From NCBI GenBank assembly GCA_910578475.1, contig CAJTRK010000010.1, positions 44,126 to 108,125 of the forward strand: DNA of 64,000 nt, read 5' to 3'. The notes under the pieces are model-generated. The model made no database searches. It was not told the DNA's origin and saw nothing but the letters and a program-made list of their open reading frames with translations. Origin of the DNA: an uncultured Lachnospiraceae bacterium. GTDB lineage: Bacteria > Bacillota > Clostridia > Lachnospirales > Lachnospiraceae. Numbering within the stretch: position 1 is the first letter of the stretch; every line of letters starts with the position of its first letter. The position numbers were made by a program, and so were the translations under genes. This document shows positions 18,045 to 27,540 of the stretch, piece by piece.

Positions 18045-20123
18045 ATGGCAAAGTATCTGGTAATCGTGGAATCACCTGCAAAGGTGAAGACAATTAAAAA
18101 ATTTCTGGGGTCAAATTATGAGGTGGCGGCCAGCAATGGTCATGTGCGTGACCTTCCGAGAAGTCAGATGGGTATCGACATCGAACATGATTTTGAGCCG
18201 CGTTATATTACTATCCGGGGAAAAGGGGATATTCTGGCCAGCCTGCGCAAAGAGGTGAAAAAAGCGGATAAGATATATCTTGCGACTGACCCGGACCGTG
18301 AAGGAGAAGCAATTTCGTGGCATTTGCTGAATGCCCTGAAACTGGAAGGGAAAAAGGTATATCGAATAGCCTTCAATGAGATTACGAAGAATGCGGTAAA
18401 GGAGTCCTTAAAAAATGCCAGAGAAATTGATATGGACCTGGTGGATGCACAACAGGCAAGACGCTGCCTTGACCGGATGGTAGGATATAAGATATCTCCG
18501 CTGTTGTGGGCAAAAGTTAAGAGAGGACTGAGCGCCGGACGTGTTCAGTCGGTAGCTCTCAGAATTATTTGTGACAGAGAAGAGGAAATTAATGCTTTTA
18601 TTCCCGAGGAGTACTGGACGCTGGATGCAGTTTTTCAAATCCCAGGAGAAAAGAAGCCGCTTACGGCCAAATACTACGGGACGACGGAGAAGAAGCAGGA
18701 GATTTCGTCCAAAGAAGAACTGGAAGAGATAAAAAAAGCGCTGGATAACGCCGTGTACCGGGTGGCGGATGTAAAACATGGAACGAGGGTGAAAAAGTCG
18801 CCGCTGCCTTTTACCACCTCGACTTTGCAGCAGGAGGCCAGCAAAGTGCTGAATTTTTCCACGCAGAAAACGATGCGGCTGGCACAGCAGTTATATGAAG
18901 GGATAGATATCAAAGGAAACGGAACGGTAGGTGTCATTACCTATCTGCGTACGGATTCCACCAGAGTTTCCGAGGAAGCGGAGAAGGCGGCAAAAGATTA
19001 TATTGCCGGTCAGTACGGAACGGAGTATGCCGCGGAATCCGGAACCGAGAAGAAGAGCAGTCAGAAAATTCAGGATGCGCATGAGGCAATCCGTCCAACG
19101 GATATTGAAAGAACGCCGTTTTTGTTAAAAGAATCTTTATCCAGAGACCAGTTCAGGCTGTATCAGCTGATTTGGAAGCGCTTTGCGGCAAGCCGTATGA
19201 CACCGGCGCAATATGAGACGACCTCCATTAAAATCGATGCGGCCGGAAGACGCTTTACCGTTGCGGCTTCCAGAGTGAAGTTCGACGGATTCCTGAGCGT
19301 TTATACGGACGAGGAAGAAAAAGAAGAAGACAATACATTAGTCAAGGAAATTAACGAAAATACAAAGCTGGTATTTGATGCTTTTGAGGAAAAGCAGCAC
19401 TTTACACAGCCTGCGCCTCATTATACGGAGGCATCTTTGGTGCGTGCGCTTGAAGAACTGGGAATCGGAAGGCCCAGTACCTATGCGCCGACGATTACGA
19501 CAATTCTTGCGAGACGCTACATTGTCAAGGAAAACAAGAACCTTTATGTGACGGAGCTTGGTGAAGTCGTCAACAATATTATGAAAGAGGCGTTTCCCTC
19601 TATTGTAGATGTGAATTTTACGGCTACTATGGAGGCGCTGTTAGACGGAATTGCGGAAGGCAATGTCAGATGGAAAACGGTTATCGCCAATTTCTATCCC
19701 GATTTGGAAGAGGCGGTCACAAAAGCGGAAAAAGAGCTGGAAGAAGTGGAGATTGCCGACGAAGTGTCGGATGAGGTCTGTGAGAACTGCGGCAGACAGA
19801 TGGTGATTAAATATGGCCCCCACGGCAGATTCTTAGCATGTCCCGGCTTTCCGGAATGCCGCAATACCAAGCCTTATTTTGAAAAGATTGGAGTTGCCTG
19901 TCCAAAATGCGGAAAAGATATCGTCATGAAGAAGACGAAGAAAGGCAGAAAATATTACGGATGTATTGATAATCCGGAATGTGATTTTATGGTATGGCAG
20001 AAACCGGTGGACAGAAAATGTCCACAATGCGGTTCTATTATGCTGGAAAAAGGAAATAAACTGTTATGTGCGGATGAGAACTGCGGTTATGTGGAAGCTG
20101 TGCAGCAGCCTGCGGAAGCATAA
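18045..20123 (+). CDS. topA: DNA topoisomerase I (type IA)
   Basis: The 692-residue enzyme relaxes negatively supercoiled DNA by nicking and passing one strand. The Toprim domain is visible at the N-terminus (VIVESPAKVKTIKKFLG at about 5-21, and ATDPDREGEAISWHL at about 80-94, the metal-binding acidic motif). The active-site tyrosine is Y300 in GVITYLRTDST. The C-terminal part carries three four-cysteine zinc-ribbon modules (CENC...CPGFPEC, CPKC...CIDNPEC, CPQC...CADENC), the usual Firmicutes arrangement. Length and motifs are complete. It has its own promoter and is followed by codY, an order seen in other Clostridia. Confidence 0.97.
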   Translation: MAKYLVIVESPAKVKTIKKFLGSNYEVAASNGHVRDLPRSQMGIDIEHDFEPRYITIRGKGDILASLRKEVKKADKIYLATDPDREGEAISWHLLNALKLEGKKVYRIAFNEITKNAVKESLKNAREIDMDLVDAQQARRCLDRMVGYKISPLLWAKVKRGLSAGRVQSVALRIICDREEEINAFIPEEYWTLDAVFQIPGEKKPLTAKYYGTTEKKQEISSKEELEEIKKALDNAVYRVADVKHGTRVKKSPLPFTTSTLQQEASKVLNFSTQKTMRLAQQLYEGIDIKGNGTVGVITYLRTDSTRVSEEAEKAAKDYIAGQYGTEYAAESGTEKKSSQKIQDAHEAIRPTDIERTPFLLKESLSRDQFRLYQLIWKRFAASRMTPAQYETTSIKIDAAGRRFTVAASRVKFDGFLSVYTDEEEKEEDNTLVKEINENTKLVFDAFEEKQHFTQPAPHYTEASLVRALEELGIGRPSTYAPTITTILARRYIVKENKNLYVTELGEVVNNIMKEAFPSIVDVNFTATMEALLDGIAEGNVRWKTVIANFYPDLEEAVTKAEKELEEVEIADEVSDEVCENCGRQMVIKYGPHGRFLACPGFPECRNTKPYFEKIGVACPKCGKDIVMKKTKKGRKYYGCIDNPECDFMVWQKPVDRKCPQCGSIMLEKGNKLLCADENCGYVEAVQQPAEA

Positions 20124-20139
20124 ATTCTGCAATTCCAGT

Positions 20140-20154
20140 AATTGTCTGAAAATT
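20140..20154 (+). promoter_or_regulatory. CodY box upstream of codY
   Basis: AATTGTCTGAAAATT matches the CodY consensus AATTTTCWGAAAATT at 14 of 15 positions. It lies 24 bases upstream of the codY -35 box, a position compatible with autoregulation. A second, much weaker resemblance (about 10 of 15) overlaps the -35/spacer region. Confidence 0.75.
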
Positions 20155-20178
20155 GTGCCAAAATTCAGTTAATATACG

Positions 20179-20207
20179 TTGAAAATACTGAAAAAATATG
20201 TTAGAAT
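20179..20207 (+). promoter_or_regulatory. Sigma-A promoter of codY
   Basis: TTGAAA (20179-20184) and TAGAAT (20202-20207) are separated by 17 bases, about 60 bases before the codY start. The upstream CodY box suggests that product protein and branched-chain amino acid/GTP status control it. Confidence 0.65.
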
Positions 20208-20270
20208 GTGCGTATGGCGAACAGTAAGTATTACAACATGGCTGATATCTGACTTTGAAAGGCGGGGGAC

Positions 20271-21053
20271 ATGAGCAGCGTACAATTATTGGATAAAACC
20301 AGAAAAATAGGAAAACTTCTGCACAATAACAATTCGGGCAAAGTCGTTTTTAATGATATCTGTAATGTGCTGAAAGAGATTCTTTTATCAAACGTTCTGG
20401 TAATCAGCAAAAAAGGGAAAGTGCTTGGCGTGGGAGACCTGAATACGGTAGAGTCTCTGACGGAGCTGATTGTGGAACATGTCGGCGGATTTATTGACCC
20501 GATGCTGAACGAGAGATTTCTTTCCGTGCTTTCAACGAAGGAGAATGTTAATCTGGCGACGCTTGGGTTTGAAAATATTGATACAAGAAAGTTCCAGGCG
20601 GTCATAGCGCCAATCGAGATTTCAGGAGAAAGGCTCGGCACGCTGTTCATTTATAAGTGCAACGAACAATATGATATTGACGATATTATTTTGTGCGAGT
20701 ATGGCACTACCGTCGTCGGTCTGGAAATGCTCCGGGCGGTGAATGAAGAAAATGCGGAAGAGAACCGCAAGGTAGCGGTCGTTAAATCCGCTATTGGAAC
20801 GCTTTCCTTTTCGGAAATGGAAGCCATTACGCATATTTTTGATGAACTCGGAGGCATGGAAGGCATTCTTGTGGCAAGCAAGATTGCGGATAAGGTAGGA
20901 ATTACCCGTTCCGTCATTGTAAACGCGCTGCGCAAGTTTGAAAGTGCGGGTGTTATAGAATCCCGTTCTTCCGGTATGAAAGGAACGTATATCAAAGTGC
21001 TGAATGATGTTGTATTCGAAGAGGTTGAGAAATTAAAGGAACAGGACCGGTAA
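20271..21053 (+). CDS. codY: GTP- and branched-chain-amino-acid-sensing regulator CodY
   Basis: The 260-residue protein is a full-length CodY. It has an N-terminal GAF domain that in the family binds Ile/Leu/Val, and a winged helix-turn-helix at about 204-245 with the near-invariant VGITRSVIVNALRKFESAG and MKGTYIKVLN signatures. CodY represses nutrient-scavenging genes, and in some Firmicutes motility genes, during growth in rich conditions. AGGCGGGGG precedes ATG 20271. The gene is followed by its own terminator and then flgB, a codY-fla/che order also found in Bacillus, so a regulatory link to motility is plausible though no strong CodY box was found at the flgB promoter. Confidence 0.97.
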   Translation: MSSVQLLDKTRKIGKLLHNNNSGKVVFNDICNVLKEILLSNVLVISKKGKVLGVGDLNTVESLTELIVEHVGGFIDPMLNERFLSVLSTKENVNLATLGFENIDTRKFQAVIAPIEISGERLGTLFIYKCNEQYDIDDIILCEYGTTVVGLEMLRAVNEENAEENRKVAVVKSAIGTLSFSEMEAITHIFDELGGMEGILVASKIADKVGITRSVIVNALRKFESAGVIESRSSGMKGTYIKVLNDVVFEEVEKLKEQDR

Positions 21054-21118
21054 AGGATGAACCGGCAGGAACGGACAAAACTTAACAGGGAAACAAAGCC
21101 AACGGAATGGCCATGGAT

Positions 21119-21165
21119 AAAAGGATTTATGACAGCGGGATACGCAGCTTTATAAATCCTTTTTT
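21119..21165 (+). terminator. Intrinsic terminator after codY
   Basis: AAAAGGATTTAT (21119-21130) pairs perfectly with ATAAATCCTTTT (21152-21163), and the T-run continues to 21165. The 308-base gap between codY and flgB contains this terminator, a small palindrome TTTACTTGTAAA (21184-21195) and the flgB promoter; nothing else was recognised. Confidence 0.85.
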
Positions 21166-21242
21166 GCCTGTTTTTTGTCAAATTTTACTTGTAAAGGGGA
21201 CAAAAGTACTAAAGAAAGAACATAATTTTTTTGGCTTTTGAC

Positions 21243-21271
21243 TTGTAATTTTATCTGAATGAATTTATAAT
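21243..21271 (+). promoter_or_regulatory. Sigma-A promoter of the fla/che operon
   Basis: TTGTAA (21243-21248) and a perfect TATAAT (21266-21271) are 17 bases apart, about 97 bases upstream of flgB. No sigma-D type TAAA-N15-GCCGATAA element was seen, as expected for an early operon that itself encodes sigma-D. Confidence 0.65.
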
Positions 21272-21367
21272 GGTTTAAGGATTTTTACCTTGTGTGAGTC
21301 TGTCATGAGACAGGCATAAAATGATAAGATGCTATAAGGGTTTAAATAATATGAATGGGGTGTGATT

Positions 21368-21766
21368 ATGAGTTCTTTGTTGAACACGAATGTATTTGAC
21401 TATGTCAACGTACTGGACAAAGCGGCGGATGCCGCGTGGCTTCGCAATGACGCAATCAGCAACAATCTTTCCAATGTGGATACGCCAGGTTATAAAAGAC
21501 AGGATGTAGATTTCCAGTCGCAGCTTGCAAAAGCGCTTGGCAATTCCAGATATACTTCTATGGATTCCAAAGTCGCAAATCTGAAGACGAGTCGTTTAAG
21601 ACCGCTCTGTTATACGGACTATGCAAGCTTTTCCTATCGCCTCGACGGCAATAACGTGGATGTGGATACGGAAGGCGTTTATCTGGCAAAGAATCAGGTT
21701 ACATATCAGGGATTGAATTTATCTATTTCACAGGAATTTAAAAACTTACAGATGGTGATGAGGTAA
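21368..21766 (+). CDS. flgB: Flagellar basal-body rod protein FlgB
   Basis: The 132-residue protein is the proximal rod subunit, exported through the flagellar type III apparatus and placed on the MS ring with FliE. WLRNDAISNNLSNVDTPGYKR is split by the family as the N-terminal rod/hook signature (AISNN.SN.DTPGYK), and the C-terminal helix ends in a typical coiled segment. Start ATG 21368 has GGGG seven bases upstream; a GTG two codons earlier is less likely. It is the first gene of the operon and flgC follows after 14 bases. Confidence 0.95.
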   Translation: MSSLLNTNVFDYVNVLDKAADAAWLRNDAISNNLSNVDTPGYKRQDVDFQSQLAKALGNSRYTSMDSKVANLKTSRLRPLCYTDYASFSYRLDGNNVDVDTEGVYLAKNQVTYQGLNLSISQEFKNLQMVMR

Positions 21767-21780
21767 GGGGGATATGAAAG

Positions 21781-22230
21781 ATGGGTATGTTTACGGCTTT
21801 TGATATTAATGCTTCGGGCATGACCGCGGAGCGTTACCGTATGGATATTATTGCGGAAAACGTTGCCAATGCAAATACGACCCGTACGGAAGACGGTACA
21901 CCGTACCGCAGAAAAGTGGTAGTTTTTGAAGAAAAGAATTCTCAGACGCCTTTCCGGCATGTGCTGAATGCGGCAAGAGACCGATATTCGGGAACCGGCG
22001 TGAAAGTGACCGGCGTATATGAAGATGAATGGACGGAAATGAAGATGGTTTATGACCCGTCTCACCCGGATGCAGACGAGAACGGTTATGTAACATATCC
22101 GAATGTCAGCACGATAACCGAGATGACGAACCTGATTGATGCGAGCCGCGCGTATGAAGCGAATTCGACGGCTTTTTCGGCGAGCAAGAGCATTGCGCTC
22201 AAGGGACTCGAAATCCTGCAGAGTTCATAA
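21781..22230 (+). CDS. flgC: Flagellar basal-body rod protein FlgC
   Basis: The 149-residue protein has the rod-family N-terminus (FDINASGMTAERYRMD, then IIAENVANANTT) and the C-terminal signature NLIDASRAYEANSTAFSASK. FlgC is a proximal rod component that assembles distal to FlgB. The N- and C-terminal helices form the coiled-coil D0 domain in the tubular rod. It lies between flgB and fliE as in Bacillus. Confidence 0.95.
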   Translation: MGMFTAFDINASGMTAERYRMDIIAENVANANTTRTEDGTPYRRKVVVFEEKNSQTPFRHVLNAARDRYSGTGVKVTGVYEDEWTEMKMVYDPSHPDADENGYVTYPNVSTITEMTNLIDASRAYEANSTAFSASKSIALKGLEILQSS

Positions 22231-22316
22231 ACTGCAGTTGATATAAACGACAGAGGATAGATGGACAGGGAACACAGAGATTAACGTAAAAGGGAATTAA
22301 TTGGAGGGGAAGAAAA

Positions 22317-22643
22317 ATGGCTATTGATATTACAGCGCTGTATAATGTATCTTCCGGAGCAATTAAGGAAGCGGCCAAAATCGCGCCGACGACAAAGGCT
22401 GATACATATACGGACACCAGTTTTAATCATTTTTTGGATACGGCAATCGACAATATTAACACGACGAACAGTTATCTGTCCGATGCCGAGAATGAAGAAA
22501 TCAAATGGGCGCTCGGAGAGACCGAAAATACGCACGACCTTTCTATTGCGCTTCAGAAGGCATCAACTGCCCTGCAGTATACTGTTGCCATAAGAGATAA
22601 GCTGTTAGAAGCCTATAAAGAAATTATGCAGATGCAGGTTTAA
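22317..22643 (+). CDS. fliE: Flagellar hook-basal body complex protein FliE
   Basis: The 108-residue protein matches FliE by size, position and by the C-terminal segment THDLSIALQKASTALQYTV, which corresponds to the conserved (H)D...A..KA..S......IR region. FliE is the adaptor between the MS ring (FliF) and the rod and is the first substrate of the export gate. GGAGGGGAAG lies before ATG 22317. The C-terminal IRDKLLEAYKEIMQMQV is the usual helical end. Confidence 0.93.
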   Translation: MAIDITALYNVSSGAIKEAAKIAPTTKADTYTDTSFNHFLDTAIDNINTTNSYLSDAENEEIKWALGETENTHDLSIALQKASTALQYTVAIRDKLLEAYKEIMQMQV

Positions 22644-22680
22644 TGGCATATGGCAGATTACTTAAGGAGAAATAGTTGCT

Positions 22681-24294
22681 GTGGATAAATTGTTAGAGAA
22701 GTTAAAGGAGTTAGGAAATCGAATATTAGAATGGTGGAACCGTTTTACGACGAAGCAGAAGACGCTGATTGTCATGGTCATTTCAGCCGTTATACTGGCA
22801 ATCGTGATTCTGGTTACGGCGTTAAACCGCCCGCAGTATGTTCTTTTGAAAAACTGTGAGGACACGACGGAAGCGGCGAGCGTGAGGGATTTGCTGCAGG
22901 AAGAAGAACTGACTTATACCGTTTCCGATGACGGTTTGGAATTCCGTATTTTGAAAGCGCAGCAGTCGGACGCTATCCTGTTGCTCGGTTCCAACAACAT
23001 CAGGACTGCCGGTTATGGAATTGAGAATGTAACAAACGGCGGGTTTGCAACGACGGAATCCGATAAGCAGAGGCAGTATACATACTATCTGGAGAAATAT
23101 ATCGAGGATAATGTGCTGGAACCGCAGAAGTCGGTCGAAAGCGCAACGGTTACGCTGAATATTCCGGAAAATACGGGTACGCTGATTGATTCCGATAAAG
23201 AATCTTATGCAAGCGTTACGCTGGAGCTGAGTGAAGAAATGTCTCCGGAGACGGCAGCGTCTCTTGCGCGTGCAATTGCTACCGGCATCGGCAATCCGAC
23301 AACCAGAAATATTGTTATCATGGATTCGGAAGGAAATATGCTGTTCTCCGGCGATGACGATTATTCAGCATCCGGCACGGCGAATGCACAGCTTTCGGTA
23401 AAAGCGGAAGCCGAGCGGATTGTGACGAGCGAAGTCAAACAGGTTCTGCTTGGCACGAATGAATTTGATAAAATAGAAGTTGCGACGAATCTGGTTCTGG
23501 ATTTTTCCACCAGTTCCAGAACGGACCATACCTATGCTGCGCCGGAAGGCCGGGAGGAAGGTCAGTTAAGCCGCGAGGACACTTTCAGTCAGATAAACGA
23601 AAATGGCGTCAGCGGTGTGCCGGGAACGGATTCCAACGGAGATGACGGCACTACATATGTTTTGGAAGACAACAGTAATTCAAGGTCTGAAACGACGGAA
23701 ACATCCCGTGAATATCTGCCCAACGAATCCATTGTTACGACAGATACGCCGGCGGGCCTGATTAATTACGGGCAGTCTTCGCTTTCTGTTGCGATGATAC
23801 GGCATATAGTCATCCGGGAAGAGGATATTGAGAGACAGGGGCTTCTTGATACGGTCACATGGGAAGAATATAAACTGGCAAATCAGGAGCGCACGAAGCT
23901 TGAAGTAGATGAAGACCTGTATAATGTGGTTGCGAAGGCGACGGGTATTAATGCGGATAATATAGCAATTGTTGCTTACAGCGAGAATGTTTTCTTCGAT
24001 GATGAAGGTTCCGGCATCAGCGCGACGGATATTATGCAGATTGTGCTCATCATCATCATTCTTGCGCTGCTGGCATTTGTTGTTCTTAGAAGCATGCGCG
24101 GCGAGAAACATGAAGAAGAAGAGGAAGAACTTTCTGTCGAGTCCCTTTTACAGTCAACACCGGATGCACAGCTTGAGGATATTTCGTTTGAAGATGAATC
24201 TGAGACAAGGAAGCTGATTGGCAAATTTGTAGAAGAAAATCCGGAAGCGGCGGCGAATCTGCTGCGTAACTGGTTGAATGAGGACTGGGGGTAA
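22681..24294 (+). CDS. fliF: Flagellar MS-ring protein FliF
   Basis: The 537-residue protein has a membrane helix at about residues 26-46, two ring-building domains in the extracytoplasmic part (NRPQYVLLKNCEDTTEAASV opens the first; LEKYIEDNVLEP and SVTLELSEE the second), a Ser/Asp-rich linker near 290-360, a second membrane helix at about 450-470, and an acidic C-terminal tail (ETRKLIGKFVEENPEAAANL) that binds FliG. FliF forms the MS ring on which rotor and export gate assemble. The start is GTG 22681 with AAGGAG upstream. fliG follows after five bases. Confidence 0.96.
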   Translation: MDKLLEKLKELGNRILEWWNRFTTKQKTLIVMVISAVILAIVILVTALNRPQYVLLKNCEDTTEAASVRDLLQEEELTYTVSDDGLEFRILKAQQSDAILLLGSNNIRTAGYGIENVTNGGFATTESDKQRQYTYYLEKYIEDNVLEPQKSVESATVTLNIPENTGTLIDSDKESYASVTLELSEEMSPETAASLARAIATGIGNPTTRNIVIMDSEGNMLFSGDDDYSASGTANAQLSVKAEAERIVTSEVKQVLLGTNEFDKIEVATNLVLDFSTSSRTDHTYAAPEGREEGQLSREDTFSQINENGVSGVPGTDSNGDDGTTYVLEDNSNSRSETTETSREYLPNESIVTTDTPAGLINYGQSSLSVAMIRHIVIREEDIERQGLLDTVTWEEYKLANQERTKLEVDEDLYNVVAKATGINADNIAIVAYSENVFFDDEGSGISATDIMQIVLIIIILALLAFVVLRSMRGEKHEEEEEELSVESLLQSTPDAQLEDISFEDESETRKLIGKFVEENPEAAANLLRNWLNEDWG

Positions 24295-24299
24295 GAGCA

Positions 24300-25313
24300 A
24301 TGGCAAAAACTGAAGAGAGAATTTCCGGTCTGCAGAAAGCGGCTATCCTCTTGATTGCTCTGGGACCGGAAAAATCATCAAATATTTTTAAACACCTGAA
24401 AGAAGACGAAATTGAAGAGCTGACGCTGGAAATTGCCAATACGAGAACGATTACGCCACAGGTCAGGGATGAAATTCTGGATGAATTTTATCAGGTATGT
24501 CTGGCGCAGCAGTATATTGCGGAAGGCGGTATCAACTATGCGAAGGAAGTATTGGAGAAATCCTTTGGCGCTGACAAAGCAAGGGATGTTATCGGCAAGC
24601 TGACGGCTTCCCTGCAGGTAAAACCTTTCGAGTTTGTCAGAAAGACAGACCCGTCGCAGTTACTGAACTTTATTCAGGATGAACATCCTCAGACAATTGC
24701 GCTTATTCTGTCATATTTATCGGCGGCGCAGTCGGCGCTCATTATTTCCGCATTACCGCCTGACAGACAGGCGGATGTTGCCAAACGTATTGCAGTGATG
24801 GACAGAACGAGCCCGGATATTATCAAAGAGGTGGAGAAAGTTTTGGAATCCAAGCTGGCTTCTTTAGTGAATCAGGATTACACGATTGTCGGCGGTGTCG
24901 ATGCAGTCGTAGAAATTTTGAATACAGTAGACCGCGGTACAGAAAAACATATTATGGAAACTCTGGAAATCGAAGAACCGGAGCTTGCCGATGAAATCAG
25001 GAAGAAGATGTTCGTATTCGAAGATATCCTTCTTCTGGATGACAGAGCGATTCAGCGTGTCCTTCGTGATGTCGATAACAGTGACCTTGCAATTGCGCTG
25101 AAAGGTTCTAACGAAGAAGTTCAGAATGCTATCTTCAATAACCTGTCCAAGCGTCTTGCAGTTATGATTAAAGAAGACATGGAATTCATGGGTCCTGTTC
25201 GTATGAAAGACGTAGAAGAAGCACAGCAGAAGATTGTAAATATTATCAGGAAACTGGAAGATTCTGCGGAAATTGTTATCTCCAGAGGCGGAGGTGACGA
25301 GATTGTTGTCTAG
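24300..25313 (+). CDS. fliG: Flagellar motor switch protein FliG
   Basis: The 337-residue protein is a full-length FliG. The N-terminal domain (ISGLQKAAILLIALGPEKSS) binds FliF, the middle part contains DEHPQTIALILSYL (EHPQ motif that contacts FliM), and the C-terminal domain (FEDILLLDDRAIQRVLRDVD) carries the charged helix that interacts with MotA stators to generate torque. The C-terminal 8 bases of the gene overlap fliH. Confidence 0.97.
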   Translation: MAKTEERISGLQKAAILLIALGPEKSSNIFKHLKEDEIEELTLEIANTRTITPQVRDEILDEFYQVCLAQQYIAEGGINYAKEVLEKSFGADKARDVIGKLTASLQVKPFEFVRKTDPSQLLNFIQDEHPQTIALILSYLSAAQSALIISALPPDRQADVAKRIAVMDRTSPDIIKEVEKVLESKLASLVNQDYTIVGGVDAVVEILNTVDRGTEKHIMETLEIEEPELADEIRKKMFVFEDILLLDDRAIQRVLRDVDNSDLAIALKGSNEEVQNAIFNNLSKRLAVMIKEDMEFMGPVRMKDVEEAQQKIVNIIRKLEDSAEIVISRGGGDEIVV

Positions 25314-26181
25314 GAACATATACAAATCAAGTTGGGTTATTGTAGAAAACGAAGACAAATGCGTTATCGACAGCAATTCCCGTCTTGTCAGCCGTATCGA
25401 GGAGCGGGAGGCGGATAAAAGAAGACGCGCCGCTCTGGCAGCCGGAGAACCGTTTGATGAAGACTGTTTTATGGGCGGGTTGACGGGTGAACGGATTGAT
25501 GCGCAGGAATATGGAGATGACGGCGAAGGCGGTATCCTGAAAGCGTCGGAGGACGTACCGGAGGGTCCTACGCCGGAAGAACTCCGGGAACAGGCGCAGG
25601 CTGAACTGGAGGCTGCAAGAGAAGAAGCAGAGCAGATTCGGCGGATGGCCAGTGCGGAGGCTGCCAAAGAAAAACAGGCGGCGGTAGAAGAGGGACAAAG
25701 AATCGGGTATGATGAAGGTTACCGGATGGCACAGTCCGAAGCCGACAGAATGCGCAGAGAGCTGGAAGAAGAGCGTTCCAGAATGGAAGCGGAGTATGAA
25801 CAGCTTATCGAAGAACTGGAGCCGCAGTTCATAGATACAATTACGGCAGTCTATAATCATGTTTTCCAGGTCAAGCTGGAAAATGAAAAAGATATCCTGG
25901 TGCATTTAATTGAAACTACTTTGCGAAAAGTAGAAAGTAGCAGGACTTTTATTGTGCACGTTTCCAAAGATGATTATGCCCATGTCAATGCGCAGAAAAA
26001 GGCATTGGCGGAGGATACCATAGGAGAACGGGGCATTGTTGAAGTAATAGAAGATATTACGCTCCACAAGAACGAATGTATGATTGAGACAGACGGAGGC
26101 ATTTTTGATTGTGGCGTTGGAACACAGCTGGAAGAACTGACGGCGAAGCTGAAGATGTTATCTTACGAGAAAGAAATTTAA
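25306..26181 (+). CDS. fliH: Flagellar assembly protein FliH
   Basis: FliH regulates the export ATPase FliI and links it to the C ring. The start is probably TTG at 25306 (or the adjacent TTG at 25303), placed six to nine bases after GGAGGTG inside fliG; this gives about 291 residues beginning SRNIYKSSWV. The central part (residues about 90-190) is a long Glu/Ala/Arg-rich coiled coil, and the C-terminal domain (FIVHVSKDDYAHVNAQK, then ECMIETDGGIFDCGVGTQ) is typical of FliH/YscL/V-type ATPase E-subunit proteins. A more upstream TTG at 25273 would overlap fliG further and is less likely. Confidence 0.9.
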   Translation: MSRNIYKSSWVIVENEDKCVIDSNSRLVSRIEEREADKRRRAALAAGEPFDEDCFMGGLTGERIDAQEYGDDGEGGILKASEDVPEGPTPEELREQAQAELEAAREEAEQIRRMASAEAAKEKQAAVEEGQRIGYDEGYRMAQSEADRMRRELEEERSRMEAEYEQLIEELEPQFIDTITAVYNHVFQVKLENEKDILVHLIETTLRKVESSRTFIVHVSKDDYAHVNAQKKALAEDTIGERGIVEVIEDITLHKNECMIETDGGIFDCGVGTQLEELTAKLKMLSYEKEI

Positions 26182-26205
26182 AATTCCGGGTGTAAGAAGG
26201 GGACT

Positions 26206-27513
26206 ATGGTAAATTTTACGAAATACAGCAGAATTGCAGATTATACTTTTTTCAAAAGCAAGGGAAAAGTAGAAAACGTCGTGGGGCTTACGATAGAATC
26301 CGCAGGGCCGGAAGCGAAACTTGGCGATTTGTGCAAAGTATTTCCGGCAGATAAGGAACTGCCGCCGATTATGGCGGAGGTAGTCGGATTCAGAGGAAAG
26401 AAAACCCTGTTGATGCCTTATGAAAAAACAGAAGGCATCGGGACGGGATGTATGGTAGAGAATACAGGAATACCCCTTTCCGTGCAGGTGAGCGGGGCGC
26501 TTTTGGGACAGGTGCTGGACGGACTCGGCAGATATGAGGGTATGGATTCGGCAGGACCAATGATAAGTTATCCAATGGAAGCAGAGCCGCCGAATGCGAT
26601 GGAAAGAGAGATTATTGATGAGGTGCTCTCTCTTGGCGTCAAAGCGGTAGATGGATTAATGACCATTGGGAAAGGCCAGAGAATCGGTATTTTTGCCGGC
26701 TCCGGAGTTGGAAAGTCTACTTTGATGGGAATGTTCTCACGGAATACCAAAGCCGACATCAATGTGATTGCATTGATTGGAGAGCGGGGAAGGGAAGTGC
26801 GGGAATTTATAGAGCGGGATTTAGGACCGGAAGGAATGAGGCGTTCCGTAGTCGTTGTGGCGACTTCCGACAAACCCGCGTTGGAGAGAAAAAAAGCGGC
26901 ACAGACCGCGACTGCGATTGCAGAATATTTCAGAGACCAGGGTAAAGACGTATTGTTGATGATGGATTCCCTGACGCGTTTTTCCATGGCACAGAGGGAA
27001 ATCGGCCTTGCCAGCGGGGAACCGCCGGTATCCAGAGGATATCCGCCGAGTGTTTATTCCGAAATGCCAAGACTGCTGGAACGTGCAGGACGTTCTGCAA
27101 GGGGTTCTATCACGGGGCTTTATACGGTACTGGTGGATGGCGATGATTTTAATGAGCCGATTACCGATACGGCAAGAAGTATTTTGGACGGTCATATTAT
27201 GCTGAACCGTAAACTTGCCCATAAAAACCATTATCCTGCAATTGACGTATTACAGAGTATTTCCCGTTGTATGAGCCAGATTGTACCGAAAGAGCATAAG
27301 GCGGCTGCCGGAAAACTGAAAAATGTTCTGGCAACCTATAATGAGGCGGAAGACCTGATTAATATCGGTGCATATAAGAGCGGCAGTAACAAAAATATTG
27401 ATTATGCGATTGAAAAGATAGACGCCGTGAATGATTATCTGATGCAGGATGTGGAAAGCAAATATGATTATGAACAGGAGCTTGAATTGCTGAAAGAGCT
27501 GTTTGCAGAGTAA
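26206..27513 (+). CDS. fliI: Flagellum-specific ATPase FliI
   Basis: The 435-residue ATPase energises or unlocks flagellar protein export. The P-loop GIFAGSGVGKST lies at about residues 162-173, with LIGERGREVREF downstream and the Walker B strand VLLMMDSLTRFSMAQREIG. The long stretch SGEPPVSRGYPPSVYSEMPR is the family signature of F1-beta/type III ATPases. It is related to the F1 beta subunit but lacks the C-terminal extension. fliJ follows after 27 bases. Confidence 0.97.
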   Translation: MVNFTKYSRIADYTFFKSKGKVENVVGLTIESAGPEAKLGDLCKVFPADKELPPIMAEVVGFRGKKTLLMPYEKTEGIGTGCMVENTGIPLSVQVSGALLGQVLDGLGRYEGMDSAGPMISYPMEAEPPNAMEREIIDEVLSLGVKAVDGLMTIGKGQRIGIFAGSGVGKSTLMGMFSRNTKADINVIALIGERGREVREFIERDLGPEGMRRSVVVVATSDKPALERKKAAQTATAIAEYFRDQGKDVLLMMDSLTRFSMAQREIGLASGEPPVSRGYPPSVYSEMPRLLERAGRSARGSITGLYTVLVDGDDFNEPITDTARSILDGHIMLNRKLAHKNHYPAIDVLQSISRCMSQIVPKEHKAAAGKLKNVLATYNEAEDLINIGAYKSGSNKNIDYAIEKIDAVNDYLMQDVESKYDYEQELELLKELFAE

Positions 27514-27540
27514 AAAGGCGTGCGGAAGGGCTGAGGAAGC

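Noticed and set aside
21240..21275. CodY box at the flgB promoter
   Set aside because: The best alignment (near TTATCTGAATGAAT) matches only about 8 of 15 consensus positions.
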